Source: Akkermansia muciniphila
GTDB lineage: Bacteria; Verrucomicrobiota; Verrucomicrobiia; Limisphaerales; BJHT01
Assembly: GCA_945861535.1 (NCBI GenBank)
Contig: CAMAUZ010000042.1
Span: 1 to 64,000 of the forward strand
DNA length: 64,000 bases
Direction of reading: 5' to 3'
The notes beneath the pieces are model-generated. The model did no database searches. It saw nothing but the letters and a program-made list of their open reading frames with translations, and was not told the origin of the DNA. This document shows positions 1-9,215 of the stretch, one piece after another. The position numbers and the translations under genes were made by a program. Within the stretch, counting starts at the first letter, position 1, and the number at the start of each line of letters is the position of its first letter.

Positions 1-543
1 GGCAACACCACGACGGGCCAGACCTTCTACGCGGTCAGCCCCGTGGTGCGGATCACCGCGCCGGGCAACTACGCCACGTTCACCGCGCCGGCCACCATCA
101 GCGTCTCCACCGCCCTCGCCGCCGACGTCACCGGAGTGGCACGCGTCCGCCTCCTCAACGGCGGAGCCGTCGTCGGCACGAACAATGCGGCGCCGTACGG
201 CTTCACGGTGCGCGACCTCGCCGCCGGCACGTACCTCCTCACGGCGCAGGCGGTGAGCACCACCGACCTCCTCTCCACCTCGGACGGCGTGATCATTGAC
301 GTGCTCAACGCCGGCGCGGCGATCCGCGGACCGATGATCACCGGCGTGGCGATCACGGCTCGCAGCCTAACGTTCTCCCTGCTGACCGAGCCGGGGGTGA
401 GCTTCCACGTCGAATACAGCGAGACCCTGTCGCCGCCCACCTGGATGCTCTTGCGCGCCATCGGCGGCAACGGCTCGGTCGTGACGGTGACCGATGCGAC
501 CACCAACGCGGCGCGGCGGTTTTACCGCGTGCGACGGCAGTGA
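1..543 (+). CDS. C-terminal part of an exported Ig-like domain protein (5' end outside window)
   Basis: The reading frame is open from the first base, so only the last 180 residues are visible. Residues about 15-100 read as one Ig-like beta-sandwich repeat: an 'ITAPGNYATFTAPATI' opening, a central 'GVARVRLLNGGAVVGTN' and a closing 'GTYLLTAQAVSTT'. This pattern is common in bacterial surface proteins (Big-type or cadherin-like repeats). The last 65 residues form a second beta-rich module ending 'FYRVRRQ', a usual ending for extracellular PVC proteins that describe fit or contrast values. No catalytic residue is seen. The protein is probably extracellular and adhesive or enzyme-associated, but the missing N-terminus hides any catalytic domain. 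Confidence 0.75.
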   Translation, partial: GNTTTGQTFYAVSPVVRITAPGNYATFTAPATISVSTALAADVTGVARVRLLNGGAVVGTNNAAPYGFTVRDLAAGTYLLTAQAVSTTDLLSTSDGVIIDVLNAGAAIRGPMITGVAITARSLTFSLLTEPGVSFHVEYSETLSPPTWMLLRAIGGNGSVVTVTDATTNAARRFYRVRRQ

Positions 544-703
544 TCGCGTGCTTCACCACGTCGCGTGCGGGCGGTGGTGATTGCAAACCGGCTTCGCGAA
601 AAACCATTTCCGGCCCTGGTGGGCCGGGGGCGGGGTGGGTTCTGAAAATTGCTGCGCCAGAACCCGCCTCGCCGTTTTTTATCCAGAACTTTGAGACGGG
701 AAT

Positions 704-855
704 GGGGAGCACACGCGCCCTCGCGTGTTGCGGGATGCGCCCTCGCATCCCGCTTCCGGCTCCGCACCCACGTCTCGGAAACTCCGTACGGTTTCGTGCC
801 ACAAGGGTTTTCCGCGAGGGCGCGGAAAACGGCACCCGGGGCGGGTGCGCTCCCC
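704..855. repeat. Compound palindrome, family A copy 1
   Basis: A 152-bp element lies in the 364-bp gap between the Ig-like gene and dnaJ. The outer arms GGGGAGCACACGCG and GGGTGCGCTCCCC pair imperfectly. Inside are separate hairpins with the shared core GCGCCCTCGC or its complement GCGAGGGCGC: one flanked by GGGAT/ATCCC (about 733-752) and one by GTTTTCC/GGAAAAC (about 808-831). The same layout recurs at 34038, 37794, 41630 and 60837. The remainder of 544-907 shows only a possible GC hairpin near 619-636 and no gene. Confidence 0.8.
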
Positions 856-907
856 GGAGCGCCGAAATCCAGTTCGGCGCGCTGGTTCGCTCCCCGCTCG
901 CTCCGCG

Positions 908-1879
908 TTATTCCCGCGGATTGAAGTGCGATTCTTTCGCCAGTTTTTCCCACAGCTCGCGCTCGGCGTCGGTGAGCTTTTCCGGCACTTGCAGGCGGAT
1001 GACGCAGTAGAGGTCGCCGCGACCGTCGTTGATGAGCGGCATGCCGCGGCCGCGCAGGCGCAGGCGATGGCCGGTCTGCGTGCCGGCGGGGATGCGGATT
1101 TGCACTGGGCCGTCGAGGGTGCGGATGCTGATGGTCGCGCCGAGAACGGCCTCCCACGGGGCAAGGTCCACGTCGCAGTACAGCTCGTCGTGCTCGACGC
1201 GGAAGTCGGGATGCTTGGCGTAGCGGACGCGCAGGAGCAGGTCGCCCGCGGGGCCGCCGCCGCTGCCGGGATGACCGCGGCCGGCGAGGCGGAGCTGCTG
1301 GCCTTCGCGCACGCCAGCGGGGATTTTAACCTGGAGGGTTTCGGGCCGGGCGTCGTGGTTGCCGCGGCGCAGCGTGAGCGAGCGCACGGAGCCACGAAGC
1401 AATTCATCGAGCGTGATCATCAGATCGGCCTCGAGGTCCTGGCCGCGCGCCTGCATTTCGTACTCCTCGGCGCGTTCGCCGAACTGGCTGCCGCCGGCCC
1501 GGAAATCGCGGCTCGCCCCGAACATCTGCTCGAAGAAATCGCTGAAACCCGTGCCGCCGAAATGGAACTCCTCGTCGGCGGCTTGGCCCGCGCCGCGACC
1601 GCGACGGGACCGTCCCTGCGCGCCAGGCGGGGGGCGAAACTCAGCACCCTGTTTCCAGTTCGCACCGAGCTGGTCGTAGCGCTGGCGCTTGGCGGGATCG
1701 CTCAAGACCTCGTTGGCCTCGTTGATTTCTTTGAACTTCTCCTCGGCGGCCTTCTTGTCCTTCGCCACGTCGGGATGGTACTGCCGCGCGAGTTTGCGGA
1801 AGGCCTTGCGGATGTCGTCGGCGGAGGCGCTGCGCGGGACGCCGAGGACTTCGTAGTAATCTTTGTATTGCACCGCCAT
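908..1879 (-). CDS. DnaJ/CbpA-type co-chaperone without zinc fingers
   Basis: A 323-residue protein. Residues 6-70 are a J domain with the HPD motif at 35-37, which stimulates the ATPase of DnaK. A Gly-rich linker (about 75-125) follows, then two beta-rich substrate-binding domains (about 130-320), each carrying an 'IPAGxxxGxxLRLxGRG' segment. The four CxxCxGxG zinc repeats of classical DnaJ are absent, which makes it a type II J protein like CbpA. The start is the ATG at 1879, placed by the family's usual '[10 protein letters not shown]' N-terminus and an AGGA site ten bases upstream. The same frame runs open about 220 bp further up, but that part is not J-protein-like. It acts in the cytoplasm. 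Confidence 0.93.
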   Translation of the reverse strand: MAVQYKDYYEVLGVPRSASADDIRKAFRKLARQYHPDVAKDKKAAEEKFKEINEANEVLSDPAKRQRYDQLGANWKQGAEFRPPPGAQGRSRRGRGAGQAADEEFHFGGTGFSDFFEQMFGASRDFRAGGSQFGERAEEYEMQARGQDLEADLMITLDELLRGSVRSLTLRRGNHDARPETLQVKIPAGVREGQQLRLAGRGHPGSGGGPAGDLLLRVRYAKHPDFRVEHDELYCDVDLAPWEAVLGATISIRTLDGPVQIRIPAGTQTGHRLRLRGRGMPLINDGRGDLYCVIRLQVPEKLTDAERELWEKLAKESHFNPRE

Positions 1880-2104
1880 ATCGTTTTCCTGTTCGGCGAG
1901 ACTGTGGGCTTGGTATGTCGGCCAGCGCAAGTCCGGCGGTATGCGGAGGGGTGTGGCAGGCGCGGCTTCTCCGGGAGACGACCGGTGGAAAAACCGAGCA
2001 CCGAAACGGCGCAGCCTGGGGCCATCGTACTCGACTCGGCAAGCGGCGAGGAAGACGTTGGCAGACTCGGACCTGCTGGCTCCTTGGCGCTTGGTCATTC
2101 CCTT

Positions 2105-2146
2105 GAGCTTTAAGCTTTGAGCTTTGAGCTTTGAGCTTTGAGCTTT
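2105..2146. repeat. Heptamer array, six units of GAGCTTT type
   Basis: Six consecutive 7-bp units: five GAGCTTT and one AAGCTTT. The array lies upstream of the dnaJ gene. Related 7-bp arrays occur at 19006, 28820, 28965, 32482, 38993 and 39144. Confidence 0.9.
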
Positions 2147-2302
2147 TCCCTCGCTACTCTCCGACGCATGTCCATCCCGAATCTGTCCACCATCCTCCGG
2201 AGCCTCGCGCCCGCCGTTTCCGCCCTGCGTGCGCCGTGAGCGGGCGAGGCGTCCCGCCCGGCACCCGGAAATGGAATCGTTACCTCTTCTTGAGCCTGCG
2301 GT

Positions 2303-2671
2303 TCACCGAACCGGGACCACTTTGACCTTTTTGGTTTGCGGGTCGATATGGAAGATATGGCCCGGCGGGGGCGGCGGCAGGGGGCGACCAAAGGAACGGG
2401 TTAACTCGACGATGGTGGGCACCCGCTTGTGCTCGTCGTAGTAGAACTCGACCAACCTGTTCAGATCGGCGTATTCGGGACTGGCAAGGGTCGCCGCCAC
2501 AGCGGCCTTGGTTTCCGCGGTCGAAGCCAGGGGCGGGGCCAGGGCATCGGTGGGCGCCGGGGCTGAAGCATCTGGCACCGGGGAAGGTTCGCCCTTCGGC
2601 GGGGTTTCCGCTTTCTCCGTGCAGCCTGCAAGGAACAGCGCCAGAATTAGCAAATATGAGGAGCGCAACAT
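2303..2671 (-). CDS. Small lipoprotein of unknown function
   Basis: A 122-residue protein. The N-terminus 'MLRSSYLLILALFLAGC' is a lipoprotein signal with lipobox LAGC and Cys17 as the lipidation site. A Pro/Ala-rich linker follows (about 20-50). The C-terminal half contains 'EYADLNRLVEFYYDEHKRVPTI' and ends with 'IFHIDPQTKKVKVVPVR'. Verrucomicrobial genomes often carry short proteins of this form next to pseudopilin-like genes, and here the gene lies directly downstream of one (45 bp, same strand). It is probably anchored in the outer or inner membrane. I do not recognise a function. Confidence 0.75.
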   Translation of the reverse strand: MLRSSYLLILALFLAGCTEKAETPPKGEPSPVPDASAPAPTDALAPPLASTAETKAAVAATLASPEYADLNRLVEFYYDEHKRVPTIVELTRSFGRPLPPPPPGHIFHIDPQTKKVKVVPVR

Positions 2672-2715
2672 GTCAAACCGGTTGGGTGTTCAGGGAAACT
2701 CGGCAGCTACAAACG

Positions 2716-3583
2716 TCACCTTGGTGCCGATGCGTTGTCCGAAAGCCACTGCATATCAACGATTGAGGTGGTCGGGCCGGTAATGCCATTTGGATAGACG
2801 GATGGGGTAAGGAACCGGGTTTCTTGCCATTTGTGAATTTCTCCGTGTCCGTCAGCGAACGAGAACGAACTCGCTTTGTTGTGAAAATTTGCCGGTGTGT
2901 CCCCAACCCGGCCAGCCACCGCCGCATTGGTCTTGATGACCACCGCAAAGCCGTCGTCGTTGATGCTCGTGGGATGTTCATCGACGAAAGTAAAGATGGT
3001 CGCTGGTCCGCCCGGCTTTCCCGCAAAGTCCGATTCCCGCTGATAGATTTGGAACAAAACTGACGGGTAAGCCAGCATCCCGCCGTTGTAGTTCCAATCC
3101 TGCCATTCGGCGTTGCTTCCCTCGCCGACACCCTGGTTCATCGAAACGCTGCGGACGCGGGGCTGTCCGTTGCCCAAGTCGATGCTTTTGTCCGCGGGGC
3201 ATTTGAAGACTGAAGCTGCCCCCTGAAAATACCGGGCAAACGGCGTGCCCATGAGTTGAGTCACGTTGGTATTTCCCACCGTGTTGGCTCCGGTGCCCAT
3301 GCCGTTTGGCCCCCATCCGCCCCGGCGGATCAGCTTCCCGTCGTTGTCTCCGAAATACAGGTTAAAAACCCAAACCAAGCTGCTTCATGTTGTTGGCGCA
3401 GAGGGCCCCCTGCGCCTTCATCTTCGATTGGCTCAAAGCGGGCAGCAGCATGCTGGCGAGGATCCCGATGATCGCGATGACAACGAGCAGTTCGATCAGG
3501 GTGAAGCCCAAGCGGGTCACGCTGCCCGGCTGTTGTTGTGAACGTGGTTGCAAACGAAACGTGATGGTAGTCAGTGATTTCAA
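2716..3583 (-). pseudogene. Type II secretion-like pseudopilin (H-X9-DG type), broken by one frameshift
   Basis: Two overlapping frames together make one pseudopilin of about 285 residues. The N-terminal part (3583 to 3362) has the prepilin signal '[19 protein letters not shown]', cleaved by PilD-type peptidase before Phe, then '[11 protein letters not shown]' and a stop. The C-terminal part (3378 to 2716) continues with '[15 protein letters not shown]', which is where the family continues after the KQLGL segment. It ends with 'FHNKASSFSFADG', an exact H-X9-DG motif. The shift falls near 3361-3378, beside an A5-C3 run on the plus strand, so a sequencing error is as likely as true decay. The intact protein would be a minor pseudopilin or exported structural protein. 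Confidence 0.8.
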
Positions 3584-3783
3584 AGCGGCGCGGAAGCTAG
3601 CTCGCTTCGGCGCTGAGTCAACCTAACGCAGCCACCAAACCGTTTCGGCCTGGCAGTGTTTTGCTCCACTTCATTCGTCGCTGCGGACTGTGTGCGCCGG
3701 CCGTGAGCCGCCGACCAGGACAGCCGCCGCGTATCGCGTCCGCTTCGCTTGCCTCGCCGGTGTCGTTCGTTACTCTCGGCCGC

Positions 3784-6700
3784 ATGCTAATTCCGTATCG
3801 GTTCATCTTCGTGCGTGCAGCCTTATTGCTTGCAGTGTTTGCCGCCGCGTTCCTCAGCCAAGCCGCCGACGCCCCCAAGCCCGTGCCACCCACGCCGCGC
3901 GAAGAGGCCGAGCGGGCGCTGAAAAAATTCACCCACGCCGCCGGCTTCAAGGTCGATCTCGTCGCGCACGAACCGCAGCTAAAGCACCCCGTCGCGTTCA
4001 GCATTGATGAAAAGGGCCGCTTCTTCATCAGCGAGAGCCACCGCTTTCCAAATCACGTCCGCTCCGTGTTTTCGCACCTCGACTGGCTCGACGACGACCT
4101 CGCCTCGACCACGCATTCCTCGCTCACGAACTACGTCATGCGCCGGCTCGGCACCAACGCCCCCACGCCCGCCAGCAAGCGCGTTTCCGAAATCATCCGC
4201 CTCCTCGAGGACCGCGACGGCACCGGCAAACCCACGCACTCCTCGGTCTTCGCCACCGGCTTCGACGAACCCTTCACCGGCACCGCCGAGGGCGTGCTCG
4301 CGTGGAATGGCAACGTTTGGTTCACCGTCGCGCCCGATGTCTGGCGGCTCAAAGACCAGGCCGGCAAAGGCGTCGAGCGCAAATCCCTCCTGCACGGTTT
4401 CGGCGTTCATCTCGGCTACGCGGGCCACGAGCTGCACAGCTTGCGCCTCGGCCCCGACGGCAAACTGTACTTCAGCATGGGCGACCGCGGCTTTCATGTG
4501 GAACGCGACGGTCGCACGCTCGCCCGCGCCGACAGCGGCGGCGTCTTCCGCTGCAATCTCGACGGCTCCGACCCGGAGCTGCTCGCGTGGGGCCTGCGCA
4601 ATCCCATGGCGCTCTCCTTCGATGACCGCGGCAATCTCTTCGTGTGCGACAACAACGCCGACATCGGCGACCGCTCGCGCTGGCTGCAAATCCTCGAGGG
4701 CGCCGACTACGGCTGGCGCATCGGTTTTCAATACATGGAGCGCGTGAAACTCCCGAGTCCCTGGCACGCCGAACGCCTCTGGCACCTGCCCCACCCCGGT
4801 CAGCCCGCGTGGCATCTGCCCCCGCTCGGCCACGCCAGCGCGGGTCCGAGCGGCATGACCTTCAATCCCGGCACCGGCCTCTCGCGCCGTTACGACGACC
4901 ATTTCTTCCTCGCCGACTGGCGCGCCGCGACCACCGGCGGCATCCTCGCCTTCGCCAATCGCCCCAAAGGCGCGACCTACGAAATCACCGAGCCGACGCA
5001 GCTTCTCTGGGAAATGCTCGTCACCGACGTGCAGTTCGGCGTCGAGGGCGGCCTCTATCTCAGCGACTGGGTGCAAGGCTGGGGCGGCACGGGCAAAGGC
5101 CGCCTCTACCGGCTCTTTGAAACCAACGTCGTCGCCAGCGCGCTCGTGCAGGAAACCAAGCGCCTCCTCGGCGAAGGCATGAATCACCGCGCGTCCGCCG
5201 AACTCGCCGGCCTCCTCGCGCACCGCGACCAGCGCGTCCGCCAGAACGCCCAGTTCGCCCTCGCGGAAAAAAATGACGCCGCCTCCCTCGCCGCGCTCAC
5301 GCAATCCGCCACGAAAGGCACCAACCTCGTCGCCCGCCTCCACGGCATCTGGGGCCTCGGCCAGCTTGCCGCTGCCACGCCCGCCGCGAACGCCACTGCC
5401 ACCGCGCCGCTGCTCCCCCTGCTCGCCGATCCCGACGCCGAAATCCGCACGCAAAGCGCCCGCGTCCTCGGCGACGCCCGCGCCGCGCAAGCCTACGACG
5501 GCCTCGTGAAACTCCTCACCGACCCGAGCCAGCGCGTGCAACTCTTCGCCGCGCAAGCCCTCGGCAAACTCGGCCGCAAGGAAGCCGTCGCGCCGCTCGT
5601 CGCCCTGCTCGCCGCCAACACCAATCACGACGCCTACCTGCGCCACGCCGGCGTGTTCGCCCTCACGCGCCTGCAGGACACCAACGCCGTCCTCGCCGCC
5701 GCGACGCACACTTCGCCCGCTGTGCGCATGGCCGCGCTGCTCACGCTGCGCCGCTGGGAAAGCCCCGCCATCGCGCGTTTCCTCAACGACACCGACCCGC
5801 TCGTGATCACCGAGGCCGCCATCGCCATCAACGACCAACCCATCCCCGCTGCGTTCCCCGAACTCGCCGCGCTCCTGCAAAATCCGCAACTCCCCACGCT
5901 CGCCGGCAAGGCCGACGAACCCGCCCGCCAGGCCCTCGTCCGCCGCGTCGTCAACGCCCACTTCCGCCTCGGCCAGCCCGCGAATGCCGCCGCCATCGCG
6001 ACCTTCGCGCGCAACGCCAACGCCACGCCCGAGATGCGCGCCGAGGCCGTCAACGCCCTCGCCGACTGGCACACGCCGCCCAAGACCGACCGCGTCATCG
6101 GCCTCTTCCGCCCGGCCCCCGACCGCAGCGCCGCCGACGGCGCGAACGCCCTGCGCCCCGCGCTCGACGAACTGCTGCTGCGCTCGCCCGACGCCGTCCG
6201 CATCGCCACCGCGAAAGCCGTCGCCAAATTCGCGATCACCAACGCCGCCCCCGCCTTGCATAAAGTCGTCGCCGACCGCGCCCTCGCCGCCGAAGTCCGC
6301 GTCGCCGCGCTCGCCACCCTCGCCGCGCAAAACGACGCCGGCCTCGCCGCCGCCACGCGCCTCCTGCGCACCGATCCCGATGCCGCCGTCCGCATCGAAG
6401 CCACGCGCCTCCTCACCAAACTCAAGCCCGCCGAAGCCCTCCCGCTTCTCCTCGGCATCCTCCGCCGCGGCACGCTGCCCGAGCGCCAGGACGCCCTCAC
6501 GTTGCTCCCCGCCGCCGAGGGTAAACCGCAGCCCGCCCCGCGCCTGCTCATCGATCACCCGCTCTACCGGCTCAACCGCCCGAGCGGCGGCAGCGAAACC
6601 GACCGCGTCGTCACCGGCCTCCTCGACCGCCTCGTCGCCGGTAAACTTGAGAAAGAACTGAACCTCGAACTCCTCGACGTCGCCAACGGCCGCCAGGGCA

Positions 6701-7206
6701 ATCCCGTGATCAAAGCGCAATTGGAAAAATACCGCGCCACCCTCCCCAAGGACGATCACCTCGCATCGTGGCGCGAATCCTTCTACGGCGGCAACGCCGC
6801 AGCCGGCAAACGCACCTACTACGAACGCATCGACGTCGCCTGCCAGCGCTGCCACAAGATCAACGGCCAGGGCGGCGAGGCCGGCCCCGACCTCACCGGC
6901 ATCGGCAACCGCGCCACGCGCGAGTATCTGCTCGAATCCATCCTGTTCCCCAACCGGCAGATCGCCAAAGGCTACGAAAACGCCACCGTCGTCCTGCAAG
7001 ACGGCCGCAACTTCGCCGGCATCGTACAAAGCGAAACCCCGGATGAGTTGGTCCTCAACTCCCCCGAAGACGGCCTCCTCAAGCTGCGCAAGAATGAAAT
7101 CAAATCCCGCGACCGCACCATGTCCGGCATGCCCGAAGAATTCAGCTTCGCCCTCAGCCGCCAGGAAGTCCGCAACCTCGTCGAGTACCTCGCCAGCCTG
7201 AAATAG
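3784..7206 (+). CDS. PVC-type exported dehydrogenase with HEAT repeats and cytochrome c domain
   Basis: A 1140-residue protein. The start is the ATG at 3784, which gives a clean signal peptide ('FVRAALLLAVFAAAFLSQAADA'); the open frame upstream to 3661 is not signal-like. Residues about 35-450 are a sorbosone/glucose-dehydrogenase-like beta-propeller typical of the Planctomycetes/Verrucomicrobia membrane-bound dehydrogenase family. Residues about 460-930 are Ala-rich HEAT-like helical repeats. The C-terminal 120 residues are a class I cytochrome c domain with CQRCH at 1020-1024 and the family ending 'SGMPEEFSFALSRQEVRNLVEYL'. It probably oxidises a sugar or alcohol in the periplasm and passes electrons to the haem. 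The substrate is unknown. A shorter relative lies at 56011-58644. Confidence 0.92.
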   Translation: MLIPYRFIFVRAALLLAVFAAAFLSQAADAPKPVPPTPREEAERALKKFTHAAGFKVDLVAHEPQLKHPVAFSIDEKGRFFISESHRFPNHVRSVFSHLDWLDDDLASTTHSSLTNYVMRRLGTNAPTPASKRVSEIIRLLEDRDGTGKPTHSSVFATGFDEPFTGTAEGVLAWNGNVWFTVAPDVWRLKDQAGKGVERKSLLHGFGVHLGYAGHELHSLRLGPDGKLYFSMGDRGFHVERDGRTLARADSGGVFRCNLDGSDPELLAWGLRNPMALSFDDRGNLFVCDNNADIGDRSRWLQILEGADYGWRIGFQYMERVKLPSPWHAERLWHLPHPGQPAWHLPPLGHASAGPSGMTFNPGTGLSRRYDDHFFLADWRAATTGGILAFANRPKGATYEITEPTQLLWEMLVTDVQFGVEGGLYLSDWVQGWGGTGKGRLYRLFETNVVASALVQETKRLLGEGMNHRASAELAGLLAHRDQRVRQNAQFALAEKNDAASLAALTQSATKGTNLVARLHGIWGLGQLAAATPAANATATAPLLPLLADPDAEIRTQSARVLGDARAAQAYDGLVKLLTDPSQRVQLFAAQALGKLGRKEAVAPLVALLAANTNHDAYLRHAGVFALTRLQDTNAVLAAATHTSPAVRMAALLTLRRWESPAIARFLNDTDPLVITEAAIAINDQPIPAAFPELAALLQNPQLPTLAGKADEPARQALVRRVVNAHFRLGQPANAAAIATFARNANATPEMRAEAVNALADWHTPPKTDRVIGLFRPAPDRSAADGANALRPALDELLLRSPDAVRIATAKAVAKFAITNAAPALHKVVADRALAAEVRVAALATLAAQNDAGLAAATRLLRTDPDAAVRIEATRLLTKLKPAEALPLLLGILRRGTLPERQDALTLLPAAEGKPQPAPRLLIDHPLYRLNRPSGGSETDRVVTGLLDRLVAGKLEKELNLELLDVANGRQGNPVIKAQLEKYRATLPKDDHLASWRESFYGGNAAAGKRTYYERIDVACQRCHKINGQGGEAGPDLTGIGNRATREYLLESILFPNRQIAKGYENATVVLQDGRNFAGIVQSETPDELVLNSPEDGLLKLRKNEIKSRDRTMSGMPEEFSFALSRQEVRNLVEYLASLK

Positions 7207-7232
7207 CCGCGCCGCCGCGCGCCCATCGTCGG

Positions 7233-7398
7233 TAGGAACGCGTTGCGCGCGTCCCTAACATTTTCCCCCACCGCGACGTCCGTCTGCAACCAACGCCCTC
7301 GCCAAACCCCACGCATCCGAACCCGGACAATTGCAGGGCCGCGCGGCAACGCGGCCCTACCACGACGCCGCCACCTCTGTAGGGACGCGTTGCCTCCG
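7233..7398. repeat. Cluster of short palindromes after the PVC cytochrome gene
   Basis: Three related words share an ACGCG/GTTGC theme: TAGGAACGCG...CGCGTCCCTA at 7233-7257, AGGGCCGCG...CGCGGCCCT at 7335-7358, and TGTAGGGACGCGTTGC at 7379. They lie just past the stop codon and could act as a terminator or RNA-processing site, but no T-run follows. Confidence 0.6.
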
Positions 7399-7415
7399 CT
7401 TCGGGTCTCCGTATC

Positions 7416-7631
7416 TGTTCAGCGCCAAAGGCGCGGACTTATCCCAGCCTGGGGCAACGCCCCAGGAAACGAGCCATTTGCCATGTGAGCGCTGAAAGCG
7501 CGGGCCATCGCGGGGAGGAATCATCCTTCAGCAGGAAGATGGAACGGGCTTTCAGCCCTGAATTCATTGGCTGGCATCGGACCTGGGGCGTTGCCCCAGG
7601 CTGGTATGAGCCGCGCCTTTGGCGCTAAACA
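7416..7631. repeat. Long inverted repeat with GCGCCAAAGGCGC and CCTGGGGC words
   Basis: A 216-bp compound palindrome. The left arm contains TGTTCAGCGCC-AAAGGCGC and then CAGCCTGGGGCAACGCC. The right arm contains GGGGCGTTGCCCCAGGCTGG and then CGCGCCTTTGGCGCTAAACA. The words are therefore mirrored in order and each is itself a hairpin. An inner pair (GCTGAAAGCG and CTTTCAGCCC) sits between them. There is no coding potential across 7207-7824 apart from frames opened by the repeats. Confidence 0.8.
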
Positions 7632-7824
7632 CATGCGTACCTCCGGCACAACGCATTTACGCGGCAGGGCGTGCAGGCGGCAGCCGAACGACGTTGTCCA
7701 AACTCCCCTGCGGCCCGACGCCCGCGCGCCGTCGCCGCGTCGGCACCGCGACGATTCGGGCGTGAAACTTTCCGCTGCCAATCTTCTTTGCGCTGCGCGG
7801 GCATTGCTGTTCAACTCTCGCGCC

Positions 7825-8544
7825 ATGGCCACCCTTGTCTTCGATATTGAAACCTCCGGTCTCCCGCCCGAAACCTTCGACGAAGCCCAGCGCGAATACC
7901 TCTTCCGCGACGCCGAGCGTCTGCCCGAAGGCCCCGAGCGTGAGGCCCGCCGCGCCGAGATTCAGCGCCAGTTCAGCCTCTGGCCTTTCACCGCGCAGGT
8001 CGTTTGCATCGCCATGGTCAACGCCGAGACCGGCCGCGGACAGGTGCTGTTTCTCTCCGAGGATTGCGAGGAAGCCACCGACGAACCCGGCCCCGTCAAA
8101 TATGTCCCGTGCGCCGACGAGGTCGAACTCCTCACCGCGTTCTGGGAAGTCGCGCCGCGCTACGACTCGATCGTCACCTTCAACGGCCGCGGCTTCGACG
8201 TGCCCTTCCTCTATCTCCGCTCCGCCCAGCTCAATGTCCCGATCACGCGCAAAGACTGGCTCGGCTACCGCTTCAACGTTGAACCGCACTGCGATCTCGC
8301 CGAGCAGCTCACCTTCTACAGCGTCAGTGGGCGCGACGGCGCGGCGCGCAAGTTCAACCTCGATTTCTACTGCAAGGCGTTCGGCATCCCGTCGCCCAAG
8401 GCCGAGGGCGTCACCGGCAATGACATCGGCCAACTCATGGCCGACGGCCGCCACCGCGACATCGCCGAATACTGCCTGCGCGACGTCAAGGCCACCGTGC
8501 TCCTCTACCAAATCTGGCAGGCGCGCCTGAAGGGTGTGAAATAA
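7825..8544 (+). CDS. 3'-5' exonuclease of the PolB proofreading fold
   Basis: A 239-residue protein. It begins 'MATLVFDIETSGLP', the Exo I motif DIE with the catalytic Asp and Glu of DnaQ-like nucleases. A mid-protein 'SIVTFNGRGFDVPFL' is Exo II, and 'DIAEYCLRDVKAT' near the C-terminus matches Exo III (YxxxD). This is the predicted DNA-polymerase-B-type exonuclease family (PF10108-like), which consists of the exonuclease domain without a polymerase. The start is the ATG at 7825, because the frame upstream runs through the palindrome at 7416-7631. It stands alone with no operon partner. It should remove 3' nucleotides from DNA or RNA; the physiological substrate is not known. Confidence 0.88.
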   Translation: MATLVFDIETSGLPPETFDEAQREYLFRDAERLPEGPEREARRAEIQRQFSLWPFTAQVVCIAMVNAETGRGQVLFLSEDCEEATDEPGPVKYVPCADEVELLTAFWEVAPRYDSIVTFNGRGFDVPFLYLRSAQLNVPITRKDWLGYRFNVEPHCDLAEQLTFYSVSGRDGAARKFNLDFYCKAFGIPSPKAEGVTGNDIGQLMADGRHRDIAEYCLRDVKATVLLYQIWQARLKGVK

Positions 8545-8605
8545 CTGGCGGAGGTTGTGGAACTCGTGCGCGACACGGCGGTTTGCGGTGCGGTGGCGAG
8601 TCAAA

Positions 8606-8734
8606 GGAGCGCGGCTGTGTGCGCGGAGCACCAGCCGCAGCGGGTTGGCCGCAAGGGACGGCTCCGATTCCAACGGGTGCCTCCGCGAATTCGGGGCCGC
8701 TGCGGCCGGTCCTCGGCGGATACAGCCGCGCTCC
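8606..8734. repeat. Compound palindrome, family B copy 1
   Basis: A 129-bp element with terminal inverted repeats GGAGCGCGGCTGT and CAGCCGCGCTCC. Inside are ACCAGCCGCAGC, ATTCCAACGGG and GGGGCCGCTGCGGCCGG. A copy of the same length and order lies at 47297-47425, and a fragment in reverse orientation lies at 21617. Several overlapping frames cross this region but none looks like a real protein. Confidence 0.85.
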
Positions 8735-8825
8735 TTGGGTTGCGGCCCCGCCGCGCTGTACTGCAACCCTGCAAAATCTTTGCGCGCCGCGAGGATTTTT
8801 CATGCCACGCCCGCCCCGTCCCCTT

Positions 8826-8858
8826 CCCATTCCTCTGCCCCAAATTCCCCTGCCAAAC
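8826..8858. repeat. Family D fragment (CATTCCTCTGCCCCAAATTC type)
   Basis: A 33-bp single arm reading CATTCCTCTGCCCC-AAATTCCCCTGCCAA. Full inverted pairs of this word occur at 19958-20109 and 35396-35500. Confidence 0.75.
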
Positions 8859-9078
8859 TCGGCTGTATCCCCCCGAAGACCGCGGCGCGCTCCGGCAGCC
8901 AGATCATCCGTTTCCTGTTGCGCCCGCCGCACGAAAGCGATTCGAGAATTCCGCGCTCCTCTCCCGCTTCCCGCGCTGCGACCGGGGACCGGTCGCGCTC
9001 CTTCGGTTGCGGCCCTGCCGCTCGCAGCGGCTCCGCACCTGCGACAACGCCAGAAATTTTCAGCGCGCCGGCTACGAC

Positions 9079-9143
9079 GCCGCCGCTGCGGCCGGGACGG
9101 CCGCGCTCCTTCGGTTGCAGCTTCGCCGCCCTGTGTTCATCGT
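9079..9143 (-). repeat. Family C element, reverse copy
   Basis: Read on the minus strand it runs ACGATGAACAC, GGCGGCGAAGC, GCAACC, GGAGCGCGGCCGTCCCGG, CCGCAGCGGC. The same words in the same order are at 47144-47210 on the plus strand, where the hairpin stem has changed from GGCC to GACC/GGTC with compensating bases. A related arm is at about 8990-9040. The rest of 8545-9215 has no gene. Confidence 0.75.
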
Positions 9144-9215
9144 ATCTCGGTAGTCCAAAAAATCGTCTGCCCCGCAGAGTGACAACTCAGACTTAACACC
9201 GCCTTACCGCCGCCC

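Noticed and set aside
3979-7029. A 1016-codon minus-strand frame opposite the PVC cytochrome gene
   Set aside because: It is the mirror of a GC-biased coding sequence: Gly/Glu/Val-rich, no domain and no motif, while the plus strand has a signal peptide, HEAT repeats and CxxCH.
8555-9196. Three overlapping plus frames of about 200 codons each after the exonuclease gene
   Set aside because: All three frames are open at once, which is typical of GC-rich repeat DNA; they cross families B, C and D, and none has protein-like features.
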